Source: Nannocystaceae bacterium
Lineage (GTDB): Bacteria; Myxococcota_A; Polyangia; Nannocystales; Nannocystaceae
Assembly: GCA_019694555.1 (NCBI GenBank)
Contig: JAIBBS010000019.1
Coordinates: 1-64,000 of the forward strand
Length of the DNA: 64,000 bases
Direction: 5' to 3'
Every line of letters starts with the position of its first letter. Position 1 is the stretch's first letter. The notes beneath the pieces were generated by a model that made no database searches, was not told where the DNA came from, and worked only from the letters and a program-made list of their open reading frames with translations. Both the position numbers and the translations under genes were made by a program. This document shows, one piece after another, positions 19,801 through 32,700 of the stretch.

Positions 19801-20568
19801 CAGCTGCGCGGCCGCCTGGGTCGCGGCGAGCTCGGCGGCCTCGCGCCGCAGCTCGGCCTCGTCGTCGCGCTCGTCGGCGACCAGCGCCGCACCGTCGAGC
19901 GGGATCAACACGCACTGCAGCGCCTCGCGCAGGTGCTGTGCCGCCGCGGGCCCGCCAGCGAGCGCGAGGTAGTGCGTGGCCTCGGGTGCCTCGTGCAGCA
20001 GCGACTCGCGCACCACCACCGGCGGCACCGCGTCGTCGTCGAGCACCGGCGCGAGGCTGAAGCCCTGCCACGGCATCTGCGCGACCATCTGCAGCCGCGC
20101 GAAGCCCTCGCCGAGCTCGCGCTCCATCGTCCAGAAGTCGACCGCACCTGCACCGCGTTGGGGTGCCCACGCGACGAAGACGCCGTCTTGTTGCAGCACG
20201 CGTCGGGCCTCGCGGAGCAGCGTCGCGCGCCCGTCGGCGGACAGGCCGCCGAAGCCCTCGATGCAGGCGACGACGTGCGCGCTGCCGTCGGCCAGCGGCA
20301 GTGTCGGTGCGCCTGGCCGCACGTCGAGCCCGGCGGCGTCTGCGAGCGCGCCGACGACGATGACCTTGGCGCCGGCATCGAGCAGACGCCGCGCACCCGC
20401 GGCATCGGCCGGTGCGACGACCACGATCACCCGACCGGGCGCCAGGCGCTCGATCGCCACGTATGCCGGGAGATGGTGCACGCCGCGAAGGGACACGATG
20501 ATAGCGTCAGCCGTGGGCGCCCGCACCCGATCGCGTATGATCGGAGGGCGACGCCGGTTCGGGCGCAC
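16816..20568 (-). CDS. Methyltransferase-like domain fused to a very long coiled coil
   Basis: 1250 residues. The GTG at 20568 has a GGGAG 7 nt upstream; a second GTG at 20526 is possible. Residues about 15-220 look like a class I SAM-methyltransferase fold (strand/turn RVIVVVAPADAAGARRLLDAG, an acidic strand end near VVACIEGFGGLS, then REARRVLQQDGVFVAWAP). The usual GxGxG is not preserved, so it may be inactive. From about 228 to 1180 the chain is an almost unbroken Gln/Glu/Arg/Ala heptad coiled coil. It includes 18-residue repeats (ALARQQAQHEAREREHAE type) at about 309-393. A short Ser/Gly/Asp-rich tail ends it. No signal peptide, so it is cytoplasmic. The plan (small globular head plus giant coiled coil) recalls AglZ/FrzS polarity proteins, without a receiver domain. 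Function unknown. Confidence 0.85.
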   Translation of the reverse strand: MRPNRRRPPIIRDRVRAPTADAIIVSLRGVHHLPAYVAIERLAPGRVIVVVAPADAAGARRLLDAGAKVIVVGALADAAGLDVRPGAPTLPLADGSAHVVACIEGFGGLSADGRATLLREARRVLQQDGVFVAWAPQRGAGAVDFWTMERELGEGFARLQMVAQMPWQGFSLAPVLDDDAVPPVVVRESLLHEAPEATHYLALAGGPAAAQHLREALQCVLIPLDGAALVADERDDEAELRREAAELAATQAAAQLRAWEAEQLRVRQEHDERAHRAELARQQVVEQLRTETTEQLRARAGELAQVRAALAEVQQQEREHAQALARQQAQHEAQAQQHAEALARQQAQHEAREREHAEALARQQAQHEAREREHAEALARQQAQHEAQAQQREREHVAVQQQREHEHTEALTRRQQEHAEALTRQRHDHEALQQQRERDHAAALEQREAERQALIAEHAAERSRLEQRAHELEARARELSLRVAELEARLEELDRKERERAAALEEARAHEGALQRNLDEARAWTETSASELAEARARADSRIAELRAALDHAQEQLRTRDNDVAVLTRMMQELEQSSVRNGERAEARARELEERGRALAELRARVDALQEERALLARQLEVAVVEREAARQLTTRLEVDLEHVRRRAESADEHLADRVAEAARLAAEGAMLRERVEQQERALTQARSRADELTASAAHSLEQGRVQAELAIDRDRLREELARRTAALEKLEERLWGARDEAQRERIEVVKLGAELERVREQLERARQAELSRTDELERVAGELRRLELDRAEALATVRTRDDELVRLRRELDAMASRSNDLQQLRVELDARSRELVEAGGALEQARGRERELQHAVKRREQQLVEAGVELERLRSELEHHRGLGGGLQSELDVRMLELEQLAAGVSNLQQQVETLRLERNEADARAHELQSQLEQIAAERELLRRHLREREQELADVASAQESSGAELYLLRRELESAAETNERLSESLRGGGEDDEALEARVRHWPPDAVAELQRLRAELAARGDAAARVEAEVARADDGGGDRARLRRLQLEIEIRAQEHEQVLAQLDAAEQRIWEMSDASDRNAARLAAGLAQLEKQREQLDDTLEELEVTRGQLAAAQARGIEQERLLASERAKLTRLGAATDANGSGMDGDAVDALFADLDDAATGDAQPILLPTAATLAQVAARQEATAGVPTIVSDGGSQPGSQQASSPGAQSGSRPIELRSSPRVVVEPLDDDAWKEPSGG
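19385..19640 (-). repeat. 54-bp degenerate tandem repeat inside the coiled coil
   Basis: Units of 54 bp (18 codons) repeat about four to five times, the central two almost identical (19441-19548). They encode the ALARQQAQHEA + REREHAE pattern. 18 is not a multiple of 7, so a local stutter in the heptad is implied. Confidence 0.75.
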
Positions 20569-20616
20569 AGGCGCTCCCGCAGCCCCCGCGCAGCCGGCCG
20601 CGCAGCCTCACCGACC

Positions 20617-21021
20617 GTGCAACCCGTCCGCTACAAACAGCCGCGCATCGTCAACATCGTCTCGGTGACGGTGGTGTTGTTGCTGCTCGCGGCCGGTTGG
20701 GTCGGCTACGAGGTCGTCCGCACCACCTTCCTCGAGCAGGAGGCCTACCGCGTGCTCGAGGAGACCGGCAGCACCTTCGCCGGGCGACGGCAGCTGTACC
20801 GCAAGGACGCGCGGGAACGCGAGGCGCTGCGCGAGCGCATGCAATCGCAGCTCGTCGGGATCGGCGTCGACGACCCCGAGATCGAGACCTGGATCGAGGT
20901 CGACGGCAACCGCGCCAACCTCGGGGCGGTCTACACGACGTGGTACCACTGGCCCTTCGACGTCCTGTCGCCCTACGGTCGCGATGTTCAGATCGAGCAC
21001 CAGGTGGTGATGCCCGAGTGA
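20617..21021 (+). CDS. Small single-pass membrane protein
   Basis: 134 residues from GTG. Residues 12-31 are a hydrophobic anchor (IVNIVSVTVVLLLLAAGWVG). The rest is a soluble, charged region predicted periplasmic, with a helix rich in Arg/Glu (about 60-76) and a beta-rich end (IETWIEVDGNRANLGAVYTTWYHW). No known motif. Divergent from the coiled-coil gene (48 bp between starts), followed 106 bp later by the cyclase. Confidence 0.7.
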   Translation: MQPVRYKQPRIVNIVSVTVVLLLLAAGWVGYEVVRTTFLEQEAYRVLEETGSTFAGRRQLYRKDAREREALRERMQSQLVGIGVDDPEIETWIEVDGNRANLGAVYTTWYHWPFDVLSPYGRDVQIEHQVVMPE

Positions 21022-21104
21022 GACCGCGGTCGGTCCGCCCGCAACGACGCGCCGGGCCGGGCTCGGCTGCGCGCGGCGCCCCCGACCCGCGTCCGCGGGG
21101 GACC

Positions 21105-21113
21105 TGCTACGAT
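21105..21113 (+). promoter_or_regulatory. Extended -10 element upstream of the cyclase gene
   Basis: TGCTACGAT matches TGn plus TACGAT. It ends 14 bp before the ATG at 21128, implying a leader of about 8 nt. No -35 match. Confidence 0.4.
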
Positions 21114-21127
21114 TGCCGGGTCCAGCG

Positions 21128-22755
<1,628 letters not shown>

Positions 22756-22759
<4 letters not shown>

Positions 22760-23709
22760 CGACCGACGCCGAGATCGACGCGCGCGTCGACGCGCTGCTG
22801 CGAGGCGCGTGGGTGCGGCTGGGCGCCGGCGCGGGCGAGCTGCCCGCGTTGCGCCCCATCGGTCGTGTCGCCGCGTTCTCCGACGACGTCGTGCGCGGCC
22901 GTCGTCACGCCGTGCGCGCGGTGCTGGCCGACACCGGCGCGGGGTGGAGCGTCGATCTGCGCGACAGCTCCGACGCCGACGCCGATGCACCGGCCGTCGA
23001 TCGCGAGGACGCGCTGCTCGCTGCGACGCTCGCGTTCGGCGACGCGTTGGGGCTCGCACGGCCGGACGCGCGCCTGGGCGCCCGCCTCGCGCTCACCGTG
23101 GAGCCGCGATCGTGGGTCGGTGCGGCCAGGGGCAGCGCTGCGATCGCGCGGGCCTTCGGCGTCGCGCGGGTCTACGACGCGGTGCTCGGCGCGCTGGCGC
23201 TGGCGTGGCCCGATCGCGCGCGTGCGGGCTCGTGCTCGCTGGGCGCGATCGTGGTCGCGCGCGTCGACGACGGCTGGCTGCTCGACGTCGTGGCCGGTGG
23301 CCGCGGTGCGGACGTGCACGGCGACGGCGGCCCGTGGTCGGGTCCGGTGCTGCCACCGGGCACGCTGCACGGCTGCGACGCGATCACCGTGACCACCGCG
23401 CTGCGCGAGGCCAGCGGCGGCGGCGGTGCGCGGCGCGGCGGTGACGGCACGCTCGCGCGCTACCACTTCGCCCGCGCCGGCCGCATCGAGGTCGCGATCG
23501 ACCGCGTCTCGAACCCGCCGCACGGACTCGATCGCGCGGGGCCGCCGGAGCCCGCCGCGGTGCGGCTGCTGCTGCCGGAGCACGAGCCGCGCGCGCTCGC
23601 ACCGTGGCGCGCCCACGAGGTCCCCGCGGGCGCGACGGTGGAGGTCGCGACCGCCGGCGGTGCCGGACACGGCTTCCCCGGCTGGGGCATCGACTTCGAG
23701 TGGTCGTAG
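22756..23709 (+). CDS. Unknown protein translationally coupled to the cyclase
   Basis: 317 residues from an ATG that overlaps the cyclase stop (ATGA), hence coupled translation. Ala/Arg/Asp-rich, no signal peptide or membrane segment, no Cys cluster except Cys in AGSCSLGAI and HGCDAITV. Secondary-structure pattern suggests an alpha/beta first half (about 1-150) and a beta-rich second half with Gly loops. I do not recognise the family. Context suggests a target, regulator or substrate of cAMP signalling. It ends 19 bp from the convergent giant TPR gene. Confidence 0.7.
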
Positions 23710-23728
23710 CCCCGGCCGGGTGCGGGCG

Positions 23729-26700
23729 CTACCCCACCGTCACGCCGATGGCACGGCGCGCGGTGAAGTAGTCCTCGCTGATGCTGTACAGCACCAGCTC
23801 CTTGATCTTGTCGCGCGGACCCATCGCGCTGCCGAGCATCGACTGCTCCTGCGAGATCATCTGACCGGCGATGCGCAGGTCGTGGCACAGCAGCAGGCCC
23901 ACGCGGTAGGCCGTGAGCTCCGATGCCGCGGCCCAGCGCTTCACGTCCGTCGAGCCACCGGCGTCGACGAACTTCTGCATCAGGCTGCGCAGCTGATCCA
24001 GCGCGGCCGGCTGCATGCGGCTGCGGATCTCGCGGCCGATGATGTCCAGCGCCGCCGCGTCGCCCTGCACCGGCATGCCCACCAGCCGCAGGCACGCCAG
24101 GAACACCTGCTTGAGGTGCTGCGGCGAGCGCTCCAGCGCGATGTAGCAGTAGTGCGGCAGGTACAGGTCCATCATGTACCGGCCCAGCGCGAACACCAGG
24201 TGCGCCTCGTTCTTGCCGCGCAGCAGGTTCTGGAACACCACCATCGACGGGTGCAGCGTCTCGTCACGCTTGATGTTCATCAGCGTGAGATCGCCGGGGT
24301 CGTTGGGGCGCAGGTACACGTCGGGCGTGCTCACGTTGAGCACGTCCTTCACGTACTTGGCCATGCGCGAGAACAGCGAGGGATCGACCTGGATGTCGAT
24401 GCGCTCGGTCGGGCTGAGCGTGCCGGGCAGCGGCACCGCGCGCCATGCCGCCACCGCCGGCGCGATGAGGCCGAGGATGCCGGTGAGGTACAGGTCCTGG
24501 TCGGGGTGGAACACGTGCCGGCGCAGCGTGTCCTCGCTGAGCCGCTGGCGCGCCATCACGAAGTCACCGCGCTTGTAGCGGTCGACGTAGGCCTGCTCCT
24601 GATCGGTCGCCTTCTTCAGGAAGCTCAGCACCGACGCGACGCAGTAGGCCTTGTCGACCTCGCTGGCGTTCACGTAGATGTTGAACAGCGCGTGGTAGCT
24701 CTCGTAGCGGAAGGGCTCGTTGGCGATGAGCACCTGGTGCTCGCGCACCGCGGCATCGACGTACTCACGCGGGCTGATCTCCATCAGGCGCTCGTACAGC
24801 TCCGCCATCTTCACGTGGCGGTCGACGTTGTCCGGATCGAGCTTCGCAGCGACCTCGTAGGCCGCGACCGCTGACTTGAAGTCCTGCAGACGCGTGCGGT
24901 AGATCTCCGCGAGGTTGCTCCACAGCGTGACCTTGAGCGGCTCGTTGCCCTCCTGCGGCAGGCGCTTGAGCATCTTGCGATAGCCGCGCTCGAGCGCCTT
25001 CCAGTCCTTGGCCTTGGTCAAGATGGTGTCGATGGCCTGGAACGACTTGAGCATCGTCGGGTCATCGTCCAGCACCAGGTTGAACCGCTCGACCGAGTCG
25101 TCGATCTGGCCCAGCTCGTCGCGCAGCAGCACCGCCGCGGTGTAGTGGTAGCGGCTGCGCCGCTTGCCGTCCTTCTCGATCTCGACGATGCGGTCGATGA
25201 CCGCGATCGCCTCGTTCCACCGCTTCGACGCGGTGTAGAGATCGAGCAGGGTGTGCAGCAGCGGGTAGTCGTCCGGGCGCAGGTCGAGCGCGCTCTGGAA
25301 CGCCGACGCGGCCTTGTCCTTGTTCTGGACCTTGGTCGCGTACAGCTCGCCGATGTCCTTCCACAGCGCGAACTGCGTGTCGCCGTCGGGCGAGATGTCG
25401 ATCAGGGCGCGCTTGGCCGAGATCACACCCTCCCAGTCGTTGCCGGCCGCCTGCAACGCGATGACCGCCTCGAGCGTGGGCTGGTGGTGCGGATCGACCT
25501 CCAGCGCCTTCTCGAAGTAGTTGAGCGCCTTGCGGGGCTCGTTCTGCCGGTTCTTGATGGTGCCCAGGCGGTGATAGACCTGGACCGTGTCCTCGCTGGA
25601 CTGCGTGTCGCGGTGCTGCACCAAGATGGTCTGGTACAGCTTGAACGACCGCTCCCAGTCCTCGCGCTCGAACAACAGGTCCGCCATGCCGGTCAGGACC
25701 TCGTGGTTGGTCGGGTCGATGTCGTAGGCGCGCTTGTACTGCTTGAGCGCCTTCTCGCCGTTGCCCAGGGTGCGGGCGGTCTTGGCCGCGCGCAGGAACA
25801 GCTCGCGCTGCTGATCGTCGTCGAGCTCGAGCGCATCGACCTTGCGCGTGAGCATGTCGTAGATGGGATCGCAGTACGCGAAGTGCTGGGCGTCGTAGTA
25901 GATCTCCGCCAGCACGCGACCGACCTTGACGTGCTCGGGGTCGAGCGCCATGGTCTTGGCGAACAGCTCCACCGCCTTGTCGCGGTTGTCGAGTTCTTCG
26001 TGGTTGATGAACGCCGACTCGGCGGTCAAGTTGGTGCGCTCGAGCGGGTTGTGCGAGTAGTCGCCCGCGACCTCGAGCGTGCGCGCGGCCTTGAGCCAGT
26101 CACCGCGCTGCTTGTAGATCTCCGCCAGCAGCACCAGCGCGGGCACATAGCTGGGATCGACCTCGAGCGCCTGGCTGAGGCGATACTCGGCCTGCTCCGA
26201 CTCCTGCAGCTTCTGGTGCTGCACCCGCGCGATGCGGGTCAGCAGCTCGGTGCGCTGCGCCGGCTCGCGGGTCAGATCCGCGAGTCGACCCATGGTCTGG
26301 ATCGCGTTGGGCCAGTCCTCGATCGCCTCCTGCAGGCGGCTCAGCGTGTTGGCAGCGTCGAAGTTGTACGGGTCGAGCTGCAGGATCTCGGCGTAGGTCT
26401 CGATGGCACGGTCGACGTCCTGGACCTGCTTCTCGTAGACCTCGCCCATGGCCGCGAGCAGCGCGACCTTGTTCTGCACGTCGGGCGTGGCGTTGACGTG
26501 CGAGCGGTAGGTCTCCACCAGCTCGGTCCACTTCTCCATGCCGCGGTACAGCTCTTCGAGCTGCTGGTACGTGACCTCGCGCGAGGGATCGAGCATCACG
26601 ATCTTCTCGAGCATCTCGGCCGCGCGCTCGCGGTCGTTGGCCATCGTCACCAGGCCGTGCGCCATCTTCTCGTAGATGCCGACCTGACCCTCGGTGTCGT

Positions 26701-29700
26701 TGGTGACGTCGAGCTGGGCCTCGAGGATCTCGAGGTACTCGTGCACGCGCCCACCGTTGAGGTACAGCCGCTCGAGTGACTGCAGCGCGTCGAGGTCGCC
26801 GGGTTCGTCGGCCAGGATCGCGCGGTAGGTCTCGACCGCCGCGCCGGCGTCGGCGAGGTTGACCTCCTGCGCGTAGCCGGCGTGCTTGCGCAGGCGCAGC
26901 CGCTCGTCCGGATCCTCGCTGATGGCCGCGCGCCGATCGAGCACGTGCACGAGGTCGGCGAACTCCTGGCGCTGCTCGTGCAGCCGCATCAACGCGTCGA
27001 GCGCGGTGACGCTGTCGCTGTCGATCTCGAGCACGCGACGGTAGCTCTCGACCGCGCCCTCGGTGTCACCCAGGCGCGTCTCCTGCGTCTCGGCGAGATC
27101 GAGGTAGGTGTCGGCCTGGGCCGACGGTTCGGTCTCCAGCGGCACGATGCGCTGCAGCGTCTGCGCCAGCTCGGGCCAGCTCTCGGCGCGGCGATGGAAG
27201 CTCGCCAGCTCGCGCAACGCCGAGACGCTCTCGGGGTTGAGCGCGAGCGCCTGCTCGAGCGCGTAGATGCCCTGCGCGGCGTTGTTGAGGTGCTCGCCGT
27301 ACCAGCGGCCGATCTTGACCATCAGCTCGCAGCGCTCGAGCGGATCCTCGATCTGCTGCACGAGCCCGTTGTACTCGCCGAGCAGCTCGCCCCACTTGCC
27401 CGCCTGCGTCGCGAGTCGCTCGAGCTCGCGCGCGGTGTGGTCGTTGGCGTAGTCGACGTTGAACGCGGCCTGCAGCGTCGCGAAGGCCATGTCCTGATCC
27501 TCGAGGTTCTCCTCGAGCACCTTCGCCGCCGCCTGCAGCGTCTCCACGCGTGCGTGGCGATCGTCGAGGATCTCCGCGCGGTTGATCAGCAGCTCGGCCA
27601 GCGAGCCCCAGTCCGCGGTGTCGCGGTAGATGTGCTCGAGCGCCTCGGAGGCACCCAGGTGGGTGTTGTCGATCTCGAGGATCTCCTGGTACGCGCCCGC
27701 GGCCTGGACCTTGTCCTGCAGCCGCTCCTCCCAGATCTGGGCGATCTGCATGAGCACGTCGATCTTGCTGTCGCGGTCCTCGATGACCTTGCTCTTGCGC
27801 TCGAGCACCTCGATCGCCTCGGGCCACATGCCCTGCTGCGTGTAGAGGTCCTCCAACGCGCGCAGCGCTTCCATGTCGCCGGGCGCCAGCTCGAGCACCT
27901 TGTGCCAGGCCAAGATGGCCTTGTCCGAGGCCATCAGGTACTCGCCCTGGATGCGCCCGACCTTGGCGTACAGCTCGCGCAGCTGCTCCCAGCCGATGAT
28001 GTCCGGACCCAGGCCGATGAGCCGCTCGAGGATCTCGATCAGCTCGACCCAGGCCTGGTTGCCCTCGTAGATGCGATGCAGCGCCTGCAGCGTCTCGAGG
28101 TTGGCGTCGTCGATCTCGAGCGCGTTGAGCCACGCCTCGAGCGCGTTGCGGTCGCGCTCGAGCCGCTCGCCGTAGACCCGACCGAGCAGCTGGTACGACG
28201 CGACCTTGGCCTCGGGGTCGTGGATCACGAGCACCTGGCGCTCGAGCACGTCGACGAGGTCGTCCCAGCGAGTGTTGCGCTCGTGCAGCGCCGCCAGCTC
28301 GCCGAGCGCGAGCGGGTCGTCGCCGCGCAGCTCGAGCACGCGGTTCCACAGATCGATGGCATCGCTCTCGCGCGACAGTGTGTCCGATGCGAGCTTGGCC
28401 ATGCGCTGGTAGCACTCGGCCATGTCGTCGTCGGTGTTCGCGACGTCGACCATCTTCTGGTAGTTGTCGAACAGCTCCTGCCAGCGGTACTGGCCCATGT
28501 ACAGGCTCTCGAGCCGCCCCAGCGCGAACTGGTTGGCGGCGTCGTGGCCGAGCGCGCGGTTGTACGCCGCGATGGCCTGCTCGACGTTGCCGAGGTCGTT
28601 CTCGTAGACCTGCGCGAGGCGGACCTCGAAGTCGACCAGCTGCTCGCCGTCCATGGTGCCGCGGATGCGCCGCTGCAGCACCTCGGCGAGGTCCTGCGCC
28701 ATGCCGGTGGTGCCGTAGATGCGATCGAGTGCCGCCAGCGCCGGCGCGTTCTCGGGATCGAGCTCGAGCACCGCGCGGTAGGCCGCGATCGCCCGCTCGG
28801 CGTCGCCGAGCTTGCTGTCGAGCACGCGCGCGGAGCGGCCCAACACCGCCAGGCGCACCTCGGGTGCCGCGTTGGCCTCGAGGATCTGATCGCCGACGTC
28901 GACGATGTGGCCCCACTCCTGCGTGATCTCGGCGAGGCGCTCCATCTCCTCGCACACGTGCTCGTTGGTCGGATCGTCGATGTACGCGCGCAGCCACCAC
29001 ACGTACGCCTCACCGGCGTCGCCCAGGCGGTGCTCGCAGATCTCCGCGACCTGCTGGATGATCTGCAGCCGATCCGCGGTGTCCGCGGTGGTGCCGAGCT
29101 TGACCTCGCCCAGCTTGACCAGCGCGTCCCAGCGCTCGGCCGAGTGGTAGATGGGCTCGAGGATCTCCGCGATCTCGGACTGGTGCTCGCCGGCGGCGAA
29201 GATCTCCTCGAGCGCCCCCAGCGTCGCGGTGTGGGCGGGATCGAGGTTGAGGATCTCGCGGTACGCCGCGATGGCCTTGGCCGCGTCGCCGAGGCTGTAC
29301 TGATAGATCTGGCCCATGCGCAGGTACAGCTCGATGACCTGCTGCTCGTCGCCGGTGATGGCGACCTGACGCTGCAGGTTCTCGACCAGCTCGGGCCAGC
29401 GCTGCAGGTTGCTGAAGATGCGATCGAGCGCCTCGATCGAGTGCGCGTGCTCGGGATCGATGGCGAGGATCTCGAGGTAACGCGCGACCGCGCCGTCGAC
29501 GTTGCCCAGGCGCACCTCGAGCACGTAGGCCAGGCGCGTGAGCAGGCCGACCTTCACCAGCGGATCGGCCGCAGCAGTGGCTTGCTCCGCCAGCAGCTTC
29601 GAGTACTTCTCCCACTCGCTGGTGACCTCGGCGAGTCGCTCCAGCTGCGTGATGGTCTGCTCGTTCTGGGGATCGAGCGCCAGCGCGCGGGCGTAGGCGT

Positions 29701-32700
29701 CGAAGGCCTTGTCGAACTCACCGACCTGACGCTCGTGGATCGACGCGACCAGGTGCAGGCGATCGATGCGCGCGACCGGATCCTCGGTGTGCGCGATCAT
29801 GACCTCCTGCACGTCGATGAGGTGGCCCCACTCGGCCAGCTGCTCGTACAGCGGCGCGAGCACCTGTGCCGCCGCCATCGGCTCGTTGTCGCCGTGCACG
29901 ATGCGGTCGAGTGCTTCGATGGTCGGCACGTGGCCGGGATCGTGGCTCAGCACCTCGCGGTACGACTCGATCGCGCGGATCATGTCGCCCAGCTGTGATT
30001 CCCACAGCCCGCCGATGCGGAAGCGATACGCGGTCTGCTCCTCCGGCGCGTCGGTGGCATCGACCGCGCGCTCGAGGATCTGCAGCTGGTCGAGCCAGCG
30101 CTCGGCCTGGCCGTAGAGTCGATCGAGCGCCGAGATCGCCTGCGCGTCGCTGGGGTCGAGATCCAGCACCGCCTGGTAGGTGTCGATGGCGCGCGCGACG
30201 TCCTTGAGCTCGGTGTCGTAGACCTGGCCCAGCACGTACAGCGCCTGGCGGCGCTCGTCGGGATCGGTCGCGAGCTCCGACAGCCGCTGGTACACGTCCT
30301 TGAGCTGCTCCCAGCGCTCGAGCTGGATGTACAGCTTGACCAACGCGTCGAGCGCGGTGCGATCGGCGTCGTCGATGGTGAGGACCTGCTGGTACAGCTT
30401 GATCGCGCCCTCGGCGTCCTCCATCACGCTCTCGCGGATGTTGGCCGCGTACAGCAGCAGCTTCTTCTGATCCTCGGGGTTGTCGATCATCTCGGCCTTG
30501 CGCACCACCGCCGAGACCAGCTCGGCGAAGTTGTCGGTGCGACGGTGGACCTCGATGAGCGCGTCGACCGCGGCGAAGTTGCCGGGATCGATGGCGAGGG
30601 TCTTCTCGTAGGCGGCGGCGGCCTTCGAGGGATCGTCGATCGCGGTCTCGTACAGACTCGCGACCTTGGCATTGAGCGTGATGCGGAGCTGGTCGTCGAC
30701 GACCGACTCGACCACCTCTTCGAACAGTGCGACCAGCTCGGCGTACGAGCCCATCTGGCGCGACAGGCCCTCGAGCTTGTCCTGGGTGTCGAGATTGCCC
30801 GGATCCTCGCGCAGCGCCCGGCCGTAGGCCGAGAACGCCTTCGCGGGCTCGTCGCCGCCGATCTCGTACAGCTCGCCGATCTGATGCAGCAGCCGGATCT
30901 TCTCGGCCGGGTCGAGCGAGTGCTTGACCATGATCTCGTAGCTCTGGACCAGGTGCGGCCAGTCGTTACCGGCGCGATAGACCGGCTCGAGGATGCGCGC
31001 GACCGCGAGCTGGTGCTGCTCGTCCTCGAGCAGGCCCTCGAGGGCATCGAGCGCCGACTCGTTGTGCGGATCGATCTCGAGCACCTTGCTGTAGGTCTCG
31101 ACCGCGAGGCCGGTCTGGCCCAGCTGCTTGAGCCGCACGCCGCCGAGTCGCAGGCTCAGCTCGACCTGCTGCTCGGGGTCACCGACCAGCGCGAGCTGGC
31201 GCGCGAGGTTCTCGGCGAGCTCGGGCCACTTCTGCCGCGACTGGTACAGGCGATCGAGCGCCGTGATCGCTCGCAGGTTGACGTCGTCGTCCGCGAGGAT
31301 CTCGTTGTAGGTCGCGATCGCGTCGTCGGGACGCGCGAGCATCTCTTCCTGCAGCGCGGCGATCTTGAAGCGCAGGCTCTCGCGCTGATCGGGGTCGCTC
31401 TCGAGCTCGACCTTGCGACGGTAGACGTCGAGCAGCTCCTCCCACTTCTGGTCGCGGCTGTACAGCGCCTCGAGGGCATCGAGCGAGTGCTTGTCCTCGG
31501 GGTCGATGTCAGTCGAGCGCTGGTAGCAGACAATGGCCTTGGCGGGGTCGTTGAGCTGGCCGTCGTAGATCTCGGCCAGCTTCTTGAGCAGCGCGCGCAG
31601 CTGCTCGGCGGGCAGGTCCTTGGTGACCGCCTCCTCGTACAGCGTCGCGATGTCCTCCCAGCGACCTTCGATGCTGGCGAGGCTCTCGAGCTCGCGCTGC
31701 GCGGTGTCCGACAGCGGATCTTCTCGCAACGCGCGGCTGTAGTCCGAGAACGCCGCGGTCGCATCGCCCATGCGCTGGGCGTGGATCGAGCCGATGCGCA
31801 GCAGCAGCTCGACGCGCGCCTCGGTCTGCTGCGCGGCCGCGGCCTGGATCTCCAGGCACGCGACCACCTGCGACCAGTGCTCCTGCGCCTCGTAGACCGG
31901 CAGCAGGATGCCGGCCACGCCGACCTTGTGCGCGTCGGCGTCGAGCCAGCGCTCGAGTCGTGCGCGCGCGGGCTCGAAGCCCTGCTCGAGGTCGAGCGCG
32001 CGGCGGAACAGCTCGATGGCCTCGGCGTCGTTGCCGAGCTTGTCGGCCTGCAGCTCGCCCAGCCGCTGCAGCAACGCGCAGCGACCGTCGACGTCGGACT
32101 CGGAACGCACCGCGAGCTCGCGCGCGAGCACGTCGGCCAGCTGCGGCCAGCGCTCGAGCGAAAGGTAGATGCGGTCGAGCGACGCGAGCACGGTCGCGTC
32201 CTCGACCCCGGTCGCGAGCACGGCCTGGTAGGCCTCGATCGCCGCGTCGTGGTGACCGAGCTGCTCGTGGATGCTGCCGATGCGGGTCTGGGTCGCGCGG
32301 CGCTCGTCGTCGTCGCCGGCGAGCGAGAGCTTGGTGCGCAGCACCGCGAGCAGGTCCTCCTCGCGGCCGAGCGCGAGGTAGAGCCGCTCGAGCGACTCGA
32401 GCGCCACCGACTGCTCGGGGTCGATCTCGAGGATGCCCTGGTTGATCTTCAGCGCGACGTCGAGGTCCACGAGCTTGCGCTCCTGCACCTCGGCCAGCTC
32501 GAGCCGCAGCGGCAAGCTGTCGCTGCTCGCCCCGAACTTCTCGATCGCGGCCTGCAGCGACTGCGCCAGCTCGCCCCAGCTGCCGGTGGTCGGCGCGAGC
32601 CGAGCCATGTGACCGCGCACGTCCGCGCCGGTGTGGTCCTCGTCGAACGCGCGACGGTAGTACCCGAACGCCCGCGCGGCATCGCCGAGCACGCGCTCGG

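Noticed and set aside
16793-20600. Large plus-strand frames opposite the coiled-coil protein, with Ser/Arg- or Leu-rich translations
   Set aside because: They mirror Gln/Glu/Arg codons of the real coiled coil and lack start context, domains and normal composition.
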